Source: Aureimonas sp. SA4125 (lineage in GTDB: Bacteria; Pseudomonadota; Alphaproteobacteria; Rhizobiales; Rhizobiaceae). From it: 64,000 nt of DNA. Of the stretch, positions 1 through 8,193 are shown piece after piece (position 1 is the stretch's first letter; every line of letters begins with the position of its first letter). The position numbers were made by a program, and so were the translations under genes. The DNA lies in NCBI RefSeq assembly GCF_019973775.1, contig NZ_AP025032.1:744001-808000 (forward strand). Direction: 5' to 3'. The notes beneath the pieces were generated by a model that was given only the letters and a program-made list of their open reading frames with translations, ran no database searches and had not been told where the DNA came from.

Positions 1-2
1 CG

Positions 3-185
3 CAGCAGAACGCTGCCATGGTCGAGCAGTCGACCGCCGCAAGCAACGAACTGGCGAGCGAGGCCGCGGCGATGCACGCGCTGTTGTCGCACTTCAAACT
101 GGGCGCCGCCGGCGGGCGCCGGCCGGCTGTTCACGCTCTTCGCGACAGGGTCGCGCAGGCCTATCCCGCACGCCGAAAGGGGTGA
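3..185 (+). CDS. Methyl-accepting chemotaxis protein, C-terminal end (partial)
   Basis: The reading frame open at the left edge encodes 60 residues before a TGA. It begins QQNAAMVEQSTAASNEL, the typical end of the signalling coiled coil of a chemoreceptor, where 'QQNAAMVEQ(S/T)TAA' is among the best conserved stretches. The last ~25 residues are a basic, low-complexity tail. Receptors of this type relay ligand binding to CheA/CheW at the inner membrane. The sensory domain and any membrane segments lie outside the window, so the ligand is unknown. It is convergent with the minus-strand operon that follows, with 22 bases between the stops. Confidence 0.85.
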   Translation, partial: QQNAAMVEQSTAASNELASEAAAMHALLSHFKLGAAGGRRPAVHALRDRVAQAYPARRKG

Positions 186-207
186 CGGTCGGGAGGGCCG
201 CGTCTCC

Positions 208-633
208 TCAGGCGGCGATGCCGCCCGTCTCCCTCAGCCGGATCGTTTTTGCCCCGGTCCACAGCGTTTCCCGCCCAAGCCGCGCGAGATCGTCGAGGCC
301 GTCGGTGATGGTCAGGAAATGGTTGCCGGCGAGCGGTCCCGCCTTCGAGGCGAAGGCGACGGGGCCGTAGGCGAGGAGGAATTCCGTTTCGCTGACGCCG
401 CCGGGATAGAGGATCATCTGGCCGGGCGCCGGATGGCTCGTGGCATTCTCGTAGCCGAGGCCGAAATCATGGGCGCCCAGCGGAATCCAGCAGGCCTCGC
501 CCGACCAGCGGACATGGATGATGCGCTGATCGTAGGGAAGGATGCGGCGCACGGCCGCGACGGTCTGCGGCGCCGCCTCGGTCTCGAAGCGGGCGGAAAA
601 GCGGATGCCGTCGATCTCGACCGTGACGGTCAT
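208..633 (-). CDS. DUF3830 family protein (cyclophilin-like fold)
   Basis: A 141-residue soluble protein with no signal peptide. The sequence (start MTVTVEIDGIRFSARFE, then 'VRWSGEACWIPLG' and 'MILYPGGVSETEFLLAYG') fits the DUF3830 family, small proteins with a cyclophilin-like beta barrel and no established reaction. The frame stays open upstream to 1326, but that part is the shadow of the racemase gene; the ATG at 633 gives the family length and the normal N-terminus. It is the last gene of the importer operon, 53 bases after the racemase. A role in handling the imported compound is inferred from position only. Confidence 0.7.
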   Translation of the reverse strand: MTVTVEIDGIRFSARFETEAAPQTVAAVRRILPYDQRIIHVRWSGEACWIPLGAHDFGLGYENATSHPAPGQMILYPGGVSETEFLLAYGPVAFASKAGPLAGNHFLTITDGLDDLARLGRETLWTGAKTIRLRETGGIAA

Positions 634-686
634 GGTGTCGCTCCTCAAAGCAGGTTCGCCGTTTCCTCGTGGGCAGGGAGGACTGT

Positions 687-1334
687 CTATGCCCGAACGC
701 GGCCTTCGAGAAGGCGGACGGCGGCGACCACGCCGTCGACGACGGGCAGGCCGAAACGCGCCGCATACGCCTGCGCCAAATCCGCCATGCCGGCACAGCC
801 GAGGACGATGGCGTCGGGGCGGTCCTCCGCCAGCGCTTGGGCGATCTCCTCGGCGACCGTTTCGCGCGCCGCCGAGCCTTCGCGCTCCAGCGCCAGCACC
901 GGTACTTCCGAGGCGCGCACCTTGATGCAATCCGCCGCCAGCCCATAGGTCTCGATATTCTCCTGGATCACCGGGATCGAGACCGACAGCGTCGTGACCA
1001 CGCAGAAGCGCCGCCCGCCCGTCCGTGCTTCCAAAAAGGCCGCCTCGCCGATGCCGACGACGGGCTTGTGCGTCAGGCGGCGGGCTTCGAAGAGGCCGGT
1101 GTCGTCGAAGCAGGCGATGGCGAAGCCGTCCACGGCGTCGGCATGCTCGGCCACCAGCGCCAAAAGCCCGGGCACCGCTGCCTCTCCGTCTTCCGGTCCT
1201 TGGATCGAGGCCGGCCCCGTGCGGGAGGTGAGGGCGACGATCTCGGTATCGGGCGCCGCGGCAGCCCGCGCTGCCGCGGCGATCTTGTCCGTCATCGACG
1301 CCGTCGAATTGGGGTTGATGAAGCACAGGCGCAT
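687..1334 (-). CDS. Aspartate/glutamate/hydantoin racemase family protein
   Basis: A 215-residue protein of the Asp/Glu/hydantoin racemase superfamily. The two catalytic cysteines of this PLP-independent fold are in place: Cys75 in 'AIACFDDTG' and Cys180 in 'IVLGCAGMADL', and the N-terminus 'RLCFINPNST' is the usual first strand. Family members epimerise amino acids, 5-substituted hydantoins or allantoin, or act as maleate isomerases or decarboxylases. The spacing and the 'GCAG' motif resemble hydantoin racemases, but the substrate cannot be read from sequence. It lies 142 bases downstream of the second permease, in the same direction as the importer genes, so it probably acts on the transported molecule. 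Confidence 0.8.
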   Translation of the reverse strand: MRLCFINPNSTASMTDKIAAAARAAAAPDTEIVALTSRTGPASIQGPEDGEAAVPGLLALVAEHADAVDGFAIACFDDTGLFEARRLTHKPVVGIGEAAFLEARTGGRRFCVVTTLSVSIPVIQENIETYGLAADCIKVRASEVPVLALEREGSAARETVAEEIAQALAEDRPDAIVLGCAGMADLAQAYAARFGLPVVDGVVAAVRLLEGRVRA

Positions 1335-1476
1335 CGGGAACTTTCGGAGCAGATCATGGCCGCGAAAAGCGCGACGAGGTTACAGTAGGACGGGGCGGTA
1401 GGGGGCAGTTTAAGCGGCGGCAGTCAGCGCGAGCCCCGCACGGACTGCTCTGTCCCAGCCGTCGACGAGGGGCGGC

Positions 1477-2358
1477 CTAGACGCCCTTGCCGGCATCGGA
1501 GGCGCCACGCGTCCGGCGTCGGCGAAGGAGAAGGCCGGTGCCGAGCGTCAGGCCGATGACGAGGAAGGAGATCGCCGTCGTCATCGTCCCGAGCGCGTAG
1601 ATCGCCGGCGTCGTGACCGTCGAGGTGAGGCCCTGGAGTTCCAGCGGCAGCGTGTTCGGCCCGCCGATTGCCTGGCTGGTCCTGGCGATCTCGTCCCAGG
1701 AAAGGGTGAAGCCGAACAGCGCGACGCCGATGAGATAGGGCGAAATGATCGGCAACACGACATGGCGAAAGGTCTGCCAAGGCGTCGCGCCGAGATCGCG
1801 CGCGGCCTCCTCATAGGCCGGATTGAAGCGGTTGAAGACGACGAACATGATCAGCATGCCGAAGGGCAGCGTCCAGGTGAGATGGGCGCCGAGCGCCGAG
1901 GTGAAGAGACCCATGGCCGACTGGAAGCCCGGGCCGGCGAGACCCGTCGATTTCAGGAAATCGTCGACGATGCGAAATTCCAGCGCGATGCCGAGCGAGA
2001 CGACGATCGATGGCAGGATGAGACTTGCGATGGCGATGTAGAAGAGCAGCGTCGAGCCGAAGAAGCGGCGGCGGAATGCGAGGCCTGCCAGGACCGAGAT
2101 CACCACCGTCAGCACGGTGACGGCAAGGCCGAGGCGGAAGGACCGGCCGAAGGCGGCCCAGACGTCGACGACGCCGAGCCCTTCCCACAAGACGCCGAAC
2201 CAGTGCAGCGAGACGCCGTTCATCGGGAAGGTCATGCCGCCCTGCGGCCCCTGGAACGACAGGATGACGATGGTCAGCGTCGGCCCGTAGAGGAAGGCGA
2301 CGAACAGCGTGAAGAAGGCGGCGAGGACGTAGAAGGTCGGGGTGCGGCTCTCACCCAT
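1477..2358 (-). CDS. ABC transporter permease, PotC type
   Basis: A 293-residue inner-membrane permease with about six hydrophobic segments. The EAA loop that contacts the ATPase reads 'YEEAARDLGATPWQTFRHVVLP', the form seen in spermidine/putrescine and related PotC-like permeases. The ATG at 2358 was chosen because it lies 2 bases after the stop of the upstream permease; the longer open frame to 3672 is a shadow. It forms the membrane channel with the permease at 2361-3239. Polyamine-type importers of this class also carry other small cations and nitrogen compounds, so the ligand stays open. Confidence 0.88.
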   Translation of the reverse strand: MGESRTPTFYVLAAFFTLFVAFLYGPTLTIVILSFQGPQGGMTFPMNGVSLHWFGVLWEGLGVVDVWAAFGRSFRLGLAVTVLTVVISVLAGLAFRRRFFGSTLLFYIAIASLILPSIVVSLGIALEFRIVDDFLKSTGLAGPGFQSAMGLFTSALGAHLTWTLPFGMLIMFVVFNRFNPAYEEAARDLGATPWQTFRHVVLPIISPYLIGVALFGFTLSWDEIARTSQAIGGPNTLPLELQGLTSTVTTPAIYALGTMTTAISFLVIGLTLGTGLLLRRRRTRGASDAGKGV

Positions 2359-2360
2359 GC

Positions 2361-3239
2361 TCAGAGTTCCTTCCGGATGTCGACGACCCGTGTCAGGGCG
2401 AAGATCATGATGAGGACGGTGAGGAGCAGCACCACGGCGTTGGCCGCGGCGATCGGGAATTGCAGGTAGCTGATCTCGACCGAGATGGTCTTGCCGACCG
2501 AGGCGATCTGCTGGCCGCCCATGAGGCCGATGGTGATGAAGTCGCCCATGACGATGGTGACGACGAAGATCGAGCCGATGGCGATGCCGGTCTTTGACAG
2601 GGGGATGATGACGTTCGTCAGCGTCTGCCAGCCGGTGGCGCCGGCATCGCGCGCCGCCTCGATCAGCGACCGGTCGATGCGCAGCATGGAATTGTAGATC
2701 GGCACCACCATGAAGAAGGTGAAGAGGTGGACGAAGGTGATGGTCACCGAGAACTTCGAATAGAGCAGCCAGTCGAGCGGCATGTCGATCGCCCCGATAT
2801 TCTGCAAGGTCTGGTTGACGAGGCCCTCGCGCCCGAGCAGCGGGATCCAGGAGATCATCCGGATGACGTTGGAGGTCCAGAACGGGATGGTGCAGACGAG
2901 GAACAGCACCGACTGCACCGCCTTGCTGCGCACCTCGAAGGCCAGGAAATAGGCGACGGTGAAACCGATCAGAAGCGTCAGCACCCAGACGATGACGCAG
3001 AAATAGAGGGTCGAGAGATAGGTCTTGAAGGTCGTGCACAGGTCCGGCAGCCGGACGATGCAGCGGTCGAACACGTCCATGTAGTTCTGTACGACGAAAG
3101 CCGGCTGGATCGAATAGTTCTCGTAGGTCCAGAAGCTGACGACGAGGATGAAGACCAGCGGGATGACGAGGAACAGGAAGAAGACCAGCGCCAGCGGCAG
3201 GGCCTGCAGATAGGGGGCGATGCCGACGCGTGTGCTCAT
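2361..3239 (-). CDS. ABC transporter permease, PotB type
   Basis: A 292-residue permease starting MSTRVGIAPYLQALPLAL, with a first transmembrane segment at about residues 10-35 and an EAA loop 'IEAARDAGATGWQTLTNVIIPLS'. It belongs to the PotB/PotH group and pairs with the PotC-type permease that follows after 2 bases. The start at ATG 3239 matches the family N-terminus; upstream codons in the same frame run through the repeat-bearing spacer 3240-3476 and are not protein-like. Translation is probably coupled to the next gene. Expression relative to the binding protein may be lowered by the palindromes in that spacer. Confidence 0.88.
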   Translation of the reverse strand: MSTRVGIAPYLQALPLALVFFLFLVIPLVFILVVSFWTYENYSIQPAFVVQNYMDVFDRCIVRLPDLCTTFKTYLSTLYFCVIVWVLTLLIGFTVAYFLAFEVRSKAVQSVLFLVCTIPFWTSNVIRMISWIPLLGREGLVNQTLQNIGAIDMPLDWLLYSKFSVTITFVHLFTFFMVVPIYNSMLRIDRSLIEAARDAGATGWQTLTNVIIPLSKTGIAIGSIFVVTIVMGDFITIGLMGGQQIASVGKTISVEISYLQFPIAAANAVVLLLTVLIMIFALTRVVDIRKEL

Positions 3240-3270
3240 GGGAGGATCCGGGTGCGAGGTCGAAGCTGTT

Positions 3271-3460
3271 GATCTCCCCCCTTGAGGGGGAGATGGCCGG
3301 CAGGACAGAGGGGGTGAGCCGCCGCTGGCGCCCCTCCATCTTGCCGGTCCCGGGGCGCGAGGTCCCGGAACCAAAGTCGACGCGGAGGGTGGAAGCGCCG
3401 GCGCTTGACGGCGCCCCCCTCTGGCCTGCCGGCCATCTCCCCCTCAAGGGGGGGAGATCA
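3271..3460. repeat. Inverted pair of palindromic intergenic repeats
   Basis: Two copies of a ~45-bp unit lie in opposite orientation (3271-3315 and 3411-3460), separated by ~95 bases. Each has a hairpin core, ATCTCCCCC / GGGGGAGAT, followed by 'GGCCGGCAGG' and a G-run (or the complement). The same unit recurs at 22886-23038. It sits between the binding-protein gene and the first permease gene, where hairpins can protect the upstream mRNA from 3' exonucleases. Confidence 0.8.
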
Positions 3461-3476
3461 GCCAGCTTCCGCCGCC

Positions 3477-4766
3477 TTACGCGGCGACGAACTCGTTCCA
3501 CTTGCGGACCATGTAGGCGTCCTCGTCCATGACGGCGTTCCAGCAGGCGACGGCGCCCATCCGCTCCTCGTAGGAACCGCCGTCGCGCTTGGCGCCTTTC
3601 AGGGCGATGGTCTCGCCGGACGGGGACTTGATGTCCTGCTCGGCTTCCTTGCCCTCCATCCAGTAGGCCCATTCATAGGGCTCCATGGCCGCCTTGGCGG
3701 TCGGCAGCACGCCGGAATAGTAGCCCTGGCGGTTGAGGAAGGCGCCGGCCCAGCCGGACAGGAACCAGTTGACGAACTCGTAGGCCGCGTCGAGTTTTGG
3801 TCCTTCGAGGGTGGCGGGCAAAGCAAAGCCCGAGGCCCAGGCGCGATAGCCCTCCTTCAGCGGCTGGAAGACGCAGTCGATGCCCTTGCCGCGCACGGCG
3901 GTGACCGCCGGCGACCACATCGACTGGATCACCACTTCGCCCGAGGACATGAGGTTGACGCTCTCGTTGAAGTCCGACCAGAGGGCGCGGAACTGACCGG
4001 CCTGCTTGGCCTCGATCAGCGTCGCGATGGTCATGTCGATCTCGTCGCGGGTCATGTTGCCCTTGTCGGGATATTTGTACTTGCCGGTCGCCTCGATCGC
4101 CATCGCGGCGTCCATGATGCCGATCGAGGGAATGTTGAGGATCGAGGCCTTGCCCTTGAATTCGGGGTTCAGCAGCTCCGACCAGCTCTCGATCGGCCGG
4201 CCGATCAGGTCTGGGCGGATGCCGAGCGTGTCGGCATTGTAGGTGGTCGGGATCAGCGAGATCCACTGCGTCGGTTCGGTGGCGAATTCCTTCGACTTGT
4301 TCTCCTTGAGGTAGAGAACCTCCCAGGGCGCGGTGCCCTGGTCGCCGATCTTCTTGCCGCCGATCTCGCCCTTGGTGAAGACGGGCGTGATGTTGTCGAA
4401 TTCCTTGATCTTGGTCGCGTCCATGCCCATCAGATTTCCCGACGGCACGAACTTCTTCAGCGAGAAGTATTCGGTGTCGACGATGTCGAACGTGTTGGGC
4501 TGGGTGATGATCCGCTTGGTCACCTCGTCGGTGGTGACGGGCACGTATTCGATGGTGATGCCGAGGTCTTCCTTGACCTTGTCGGCAATCTCCTTCGACT
4601 GGTTCACCGCCGTGCCGAGATAGCGCAGGGTTTTCGCCTCCTGCGCGCGGGCACTGCTGACATAGGGAAAGCCGGTGATCTTGCCGGCGCCGATGGTGCC
4701 GGCGACGGCGGCCGTGGTCTTCAGGAAGCTGCGGCGGCTGACGCCGGAAAAGAGCTTGTCGGTCAT
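3477..4766 (-). CDS. ABC transporter substrate-binding protein, Tat-exported, polyamine type
   Basis: A 429-residue periplasmic binding protein of the spermidine/putrescine (PotD-like) family. The N-terminus has a twin-arginine signal, 'SRRSFLKT' at residues 10-17, followed by a hydrophobic stretch, so folded export by Tat is predicted. Later segments such as 'TKRIITQPNTFDIVDTEYFS', 'NIPSIGIMDAAMAIEATG' and 'WFLSGWAGAFLNRQGYYSG' fit the extracellular solute-binding type 1 fold. It is the second gene of the operon, 35 bases after the ATPase, and is followed by 237 bases with strong palindromes. The substrate is unknown; linkage to a racemase and a DUF3830 protein suggests a chiral or cyclic nitrogen compound rather than a simple polyamine. 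Confidence 0.88.
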   Translation of the reverse strand: MTDKLFSGVSRRSFLKTTAAVAGTIGAGKITGFPYVSSARAQEAKTLRYLGTAVNQSKEIADKVKEDLGITIEYVPVTTDEVTKRIITQPNTFDIVDTEYFSLKKFVPSGNLMGMDATKIKEFDNITPVFTKGEIGGKKIGDQGTAPWEVLYLKENKSKEFATEPTQWISLIPTTYNADTLGIRPDLIGRPIESWSELLNPEFKGKASILNIPSIGIMDAAMAIEATGKYKYPDKGNMTRDEIDMTIATLIEAKQAGQFRALWSDFNESVNLMSSGEVVIQSMWSPAVTAVRGKGIDCVFQPLKEGYRAWASGFALPATLEGPKLDAAYEFVNWFLSGWAGAFLNRQGYYSGVLPTAKAAMEPYEWAYWMEGKEAEQDIKSPSGETIALKGAKRDGGSYEERMGAVACWNAVMDEDAYMVRKWNEFVAA

Positions 4767-4801
4767 GTCTGTCCTTTGGTTCTTGCGGGGACGGGAAGGG
4801 T

Positions 4802-5794
4802 TCAGGCGTTGGCGGAGAGGACGATCTCGTCCTCCCGCGCCCAGTGGATGGTGCGGCTGTCGCCGAGTGCGGCGGGGTCGGGGAAATACAGTTCCTCCGG
4901 GATCACGGCGGTGATCTCGCCGGCGTCTGGCGTGGCGAGGACGACGGTGACCGAGGCGCCCTGGTATTCGACGCCGCGCACTTCGCCGGACAGCGTGCGC
5001 GTCGCTTCGCCGCCCTGGCCGAGGCGGATGCGGTCGGCGCGCACGGTCAGCGGCCGGCCCTCCATCGTCACGACGTTATGCCCGCCCATGAAGCGCGCGA
5101 CGAAGGCGGTGCGCGGCCGATGGAAGACGTCCTGCGGCGTGCCGGACTGCTCGATCTTGCCGTCCTTCATGATGACGACGAGATCGGCCAGCGCCATGGC
5201 CTCGTCCTGGCCATGCGTCACGTGCAGGAAGGAGATGCCGAGCTCGCGCTGCAGACGCTTCAGTTCCGTGCGAACGCGCAGGCGCAGGAACGGGTCGAGC
5301 GCCGACAAGGGCTCGTCGAGGAGGAGAATGCCCGGATCGGTGACGAGTGCGCGGGCGAGCGCCACGCGCTGCTGCTGGCCGCCGGAGAGCTGCGCCGGCA
5401 TGCGCTCGGCGAACTTGCCGAGATCGACGAGTTCCATCACCGCGCCGGCCTTGGCATAGCGCGCCGTCTTGTCCTGCCCGCGCATCTTCAAGGAGAAGGC
5501 GATGTTGTCGCGCACCGTCAGATGCGGGAACAGCGCGTAGTTCTGGAACATCATCGCCGTGCCGCGCTGCGACGGGGGCAGGTTGGTGATGTTGGCATTG
5601 CCGAGGATGATGTCGCCCGTCGAGGCGATCTCGTGGCCTGCGATCATCCGCAGGGTGGAAGACTTGCCGCAGCCGGATGGTCCGAGAAAGCAGCAATAGG
5701 TGCCGGCGGGAACGCGGAGGTCGACCGCGTCGACGGCGACGGTTTCGCCGTAGCGCTTGGTGACCTTGATCAGTTCCAGCTTGCCGTCGCTCAT
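4802..5794 (-). CDS. ABC transporter ATP-binding protein, PotA type
   Basis: A 330-residue ATPase. It has Walker A 'GPSGCGKSS', signature 'LSGGQQQR', Walker B 'ILLLDEPLS' and the switch histidine in 'VTHGQDEA', followed by a C-terminal TOBE-like domain of ~90 residues, as in PotA/UgpC-type subunits. The start MSDGKLELIKV at 5794 is preceded by GGAG; upstream in-frame codons to 6082 run across the regulator's promoter region and are rejected. It is the first gene of the minus-strand importer operon, divergent from the GntR gene at 6040, so the 245-base gap should hold both promoters and the operator at 5949-5974. Confidence 0.9.
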   Translation of the reverse strand: MSDGKLELIKVTKRYGETVAVDAVDLRVPAGTYCCFLGPSGCGKSSTLRMIAGHEIASTGDIILGNANITNLPPSQRGTAMMFQNYALFPHLTVRDNIAFSLKMRGQDKTARYAKAGAVMELVDLGKFAERMPAQLSGGQQQRVALARALVTDPGILLLDEPLSALDPFLRLRVRTELKRLQRELGISFLHVTHGQDEAMALADLVVIMKDGKIEQSGTPQDVFHRPRTAFVARFMGGHNVVTMEGRPLTVRADRIRLGQGGEATRTLSGEVRGVEYQGASVTVVLATPDAGEITAVIPEELYFPDPAALGDSRTIHWAREDEIVLSANA

Positions 5795-5948
5795 GCATGT
5801 CTCCGGGCTATCCGTTCTCTCCCATGCATCGGCCGTGCCAATTCTCGCGCGGCCGGCTTTTGACGAGGATGGTAGGCAAGGCAGAGGGTTAGGCGGGGCG
5901 GCTGTCAGGGGGATCTGTCGCATTCGTCGGCAGCTTGCCGGTTCATCT

Positions 5949-5974
5949 GCACAAATTGTGTACAATTTTTGTGC
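5949..5974. promoter_or_regulatory. Probable GntR-family operator (nested dyad)
   Basis: The divergent spacer between the PotA-type gene and the GntR gene holds an AT-rich dyad: outer arms GCACAAA (5949-5955) and TTTGTGC (5968-5974) are perfect complements, around a core TTGTGTACAA (5956-5965) of the TNGT-NN-ACNA form favoured by GntR proteins of the FadR subfamily. It is the only such dyad in the spacer. Binding is inferred. Confidence 0.6.
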
Positions 5975-6039
5975 GCGATTTTCTTTTGCACTGCAAAGGT
6001 GCTTCTGCCATCCTAGAGGCATCAGCGAAGGATGGGGAC

Positions 6040-6807
6040 ATGGCGGAGCCTTCGATGGCGCGGCAGAGCGGGGAGGCGTCATGGAAGCCGATCCACGACG
6101 CGCTGCACGACGCCATCATCCGCCATCGGCTGGATCCCGGCGCCAAGCTCGTCGAGGACGAGATCGCAGAACTCTTCGGCGTCTCGCGCACCATTGTCCG
6201 GACGGCGCTGCAGGCGCTGGCACGCGACGGCGTCGTGGTGATGCAGCGCAACAGGGGGGCGAGCGTGGCGCATCCGCCGCCGCAGGAGGCGCGCGAGATC
6301 TTCGAGGCCCGAGCGCTCGTCGAGCCGGAGATCGCGGCGATGGCGGCAGCGCGATTTGCCGCCGGCGATAGCGAACGGCTCCGCGGCTGCCTTGCTGCCG
6401 AGCATGCCGCCGTTGCCGCCGACAATCCGCGCGAGGCGGTCTATCTCTCGGCTAAATTCCACCGCGTCATCGCGGATCTTGCCGGCCATGCCGTGCTGGC
6501 GTCCATCCTTGGCGACCTCCTGTCACGCTCCTCGCTGGTCATCGCTCTCTACTGGCGGCGCCCGGAGGCGATGTGCGAGAGCCGCGCCCATCACGCCATC
6601 GTCGACGCGCTGGAGGCCGGCGACGGTGCGCGGGCGGCGTCGCTGATGCGCCGCCATCTCGCCGAGCTTCTCGCCGGGCTCGACCTGTCGGAGCGGCCAG
6701 TCCGGCGGTCGAGCCTGTCCGAAGCGCTTTTCTCTCCCTTGCGAGAAGCCGGTTCCGTCCCGACGCCGCCGACGCTGCCGCGGCTGCAGCGTTCACGAGA
6801 GGGGTAG
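6040..6807 (+). CDS. GntR/FadR-family transcriptional regulator
   Basis: A 255-residue one-component regulator. The N-terminal winged helix-turn-helix reads 'LVEDEIAELFGVSRTIVRTALQALARDGVV' (about residues 32-60), followed by an all-helical FCD effector domain with the usual metal-ligand histidines ('KFHRVIADLAG', 'HHAIVDALEAGD', 'RRHLAELL'). The ATG at 6040, with GAAGGATGGGG upstream, was preferred to 5935 because the longer form would run through the operator dyad. It is divergent from the polyamine-type importer operon and is its likely local repressor, with a small carboxylate or amino-acid-like effector. The basic, low-complexity C-terminal ~40 residues are unusual. Confidence 0.88.
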   Translation: MAEPSMARQSGEASWKPIHDALHDAIIRHRLDPGAKLVEDEIAELFGVSRTIVRTALQALARDGVVVMQRNRGASVAHPPPQEAREIFEARALVEPEIAAMAAARFAAGDSERLRGCLAAEHAAVAADNPREAVYLSAKFHRVIADLAGHAVLASILGDLLSRSSLVIALYWRRPEAMCESRAHHAIVDALEAGDGARAASLMRRHLAELLAGLDLSERPVRRSSLSEALFSPLREAGSVPTPPTLPRLQRSREG

Positions 6808-6827
6808 AGATCGCATTCGATTTGATC

Positions 6828-6844
6828 AGAAAGTGCATGCATAA
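6828..6844. promoter_or_regulatory. Candidate operator A for the second GntR regulator
   Basis: AGAAAGTGCATGCATAA lies ~95 bases upstream of the GntR gene at 6938. The palindromic core TGCATGCA and left flank recur at 8177-8193 upstream of the importer genes (shared form AGAAARTGCATGCANAA). Autoregulation is the simplest reading. Confidence 0.55.
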
Positions 6845-6937
6845 CTGTGCGCGATCTAGGCATTTGAGTGCGTGCATTGCGTTCGCGTGCAGTGCGGCGC
6901 TATCACCGGAGGACGACTGGCGAGAGAGCGGATCGGC

Positions 6938-7687
6938 ATGCGAGGCGACGGCGACATCAAGAAGGCGACGGCGGACAAGGTCGGCACCATCTGCCGGGCG
7001 ATCCGCCGGGCGATCCTGGAGCGGGCCCTGGCGCCGGCCGACAAGCTGCCGGAAGATTCGCTCGGCGAGCGTTTCGGCGTCAGCCGCACCATCGCCCGTC
7101 ACGCCTTGGGGCAATTGGCGTCCGAAGGCCTGGTCGAACTCCGACGCAACCGCATGGCGGTGGTCGCGACGCCCTCCTTCGAAGAGGCACGCGACGATTT
7201 CGACATCCGCATCGAGCTCGAGCGCCTCGTCGTGCGGGCTCTCGTCGGCCGTCTGACGCCGGCCCAGTTGCGCGACCTCGAAGCCCATCTCGCCGCCGAG
7301 GAGGCCGCGCATGGTGGACCCGAGGCGAACTCCATCCGCCTTGCCACGGAGTTCCACGTCCTTCTCGCCGAGATGACGAAGAAGCCGATCCTCATCCGCT
7401 ATGTCAGCGAGATCGCCTACCGCTCCTGCCTGGCGCTCGCCACCTTCGGTCGGCCGCATTCGTCGGAATGCGCGGTCAGCGAGCACCGGCGTTTGCTGGA
7501 GGCCCTCGCTTCCGGCGATGGCGAAAGGGCGATGGCGCTGATGGCCGAGCATCTCGACGCCGTCGCCCAGCGCGCTCTTCTCACCGCGCCCGAGCCGCGC
7601 GGCCGCGACCTGATGGACATCCTCGCGCCCTATGCCGAGGCGGTGCAGCCGCAACCGAAGAGCGGCCAGGCATCCGCCAAGACCTGA
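6938..7687 (+). CDS. GntR/FadR-family transcriptional regulator
   Basis: A 249-residue regulator with the winged helix 'LPEDSLGERFGVSRTIARHALGQLASEGLVELRRN' near residues 31-65 and an FCD domain carrying 'TEFHVLLAEMTKKPIL' and 'SEHRRLLEALASGDG', which supply the usual metal-binding histidines. It is a paralogue of the regulator at 6040 but clearly diverged. ATG 6938 is the first methionine fitting the family N-terminus; a GGAGGA at 6908 is too far upstream to fix it, so the frame might start a little earlier. It is convergent with the NTF2-like gene. The shared site upstream of itself and in front of 8364 suggests it controls the amino-acid-type importer operon. Confidence 0.87.
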   Translation: MRGDGDIKKATADKVGTICRAIRRAILERALAPADKLPEDSLGERFGVSRTIARHALGQLASEGLVELRRNRMAVVATPSFEEARDDFDIRIELERLVVRALVGRLTPAQLRDLEAHLAAEEAAHGGPEANSIRLATEFHVLLAEMTKKPILIRYVSEIAYRSCLALATFGRPHSSECAVSEHRRLLEALASGDGERAMALMAEHLDAVAQRALLTAPEPRGRDLMDILAPYAEAVQPQPKSGQASAKT

Positions 7688-7711
7688 GCCGCCGCGGAGA
7701 AAGGCCCGGCC

Positions 7712-8128
7712 TCAGCGGCGAAGTGCTGGATCGAGGATCCATTCGGCGCTGTCGTTCCACACGTCCATCTTGACGATCCGTCCGTCCCTGACGACGAAGC
7801 GGTCGACATAGCGGTTGCCGTCGAAGGGCGTGCCATCCGGCCAGGCGCCATAGAGATAGCCGGTCGAATAGACCACGGTCTCGCCGTGCCCCGGCGCCAC
7901 GTCGAACCGCAGCATGCGCTTCTTCACCCAGGCATAGCGGCCGGCGTTCACCGAGGTCGGACCCCGCGGATGATCGAATTCCCGCCCGCCGGTGAAGGTG
8001 ATGGTGCAGCCCGGCGCCATGTATTGCGCGGCCGCATCGGGATCGGGAATCATCGACGCCTCGAGATAGTCGTGAACGATCTGCGCATCGGCTGTGAGCG
8101 CTCCGCCGAGCGGATTGGATGCAGTCAT
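7712..8128 (-). CDS. NTF2-like / SnoaL-type small protein
   Basis: A 138-residue cytosolic protein with the pattern of the NTF2-like (SnoaL) alpha+beta cone: helices at the N-terminus ('QIVHDYLEASMIPDPDAAAQY'), then strands such as 'PGCTITFTGGREFD', 'YVDRFVVRDGRIVKMDVWND'. The fold binds small hydrophobic ligands and includes isomerases, dehydratases and hydrolases, so no reaction can be named. ATG 8128 has AGAGGA 7-8 bases upstream, better than the 12-codon longer frame. It is divergent from the binding-protein gene at 8364 and shares the spacer containing operator site B, so it probably belongs to the same regulon. Confidence 0.72.
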   Translation of the reverse strand: MTASNPLGGALTADAQIVHDYLEASMIPDPDAAAQYMAPGCTITFTGGREFDHPRGPTSVNAGRYAWVKKRMLRFDVAPGHGETVVYSTGYLYGAWPDGTPFDGNRYVDRFVVRDGRIVKMDVWNDSAEWILDPALRR

Positions 8129-8176
8129 CGCGTTTTCCTCTTCACATCGCTGAAAAACAGTCATACAGTTTGACCT

Positions 8177-8193
8177 AGAAAATGCATGCAGAA
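8177..8193. promoter_or_regulatory. Candidate operator B for the second GntR regulator
   Basis: AGAAAATGCATGCAGAA lies in the divergent spacer between the NTF2-like gene and the binding-protein gene. It matches site A (6828-6844) at 15 of 17 positions including the whole TGCATGCA core, and could control both directions. Confidence 0.55.

Noticed and set aside
208..1326. A fused racemase-DUF3830 protein of 372 residues
   Set aside because: Residues before the internal methionine at 633 are an off-frame reading of the racemase; the true racemase frame is 687-1334.
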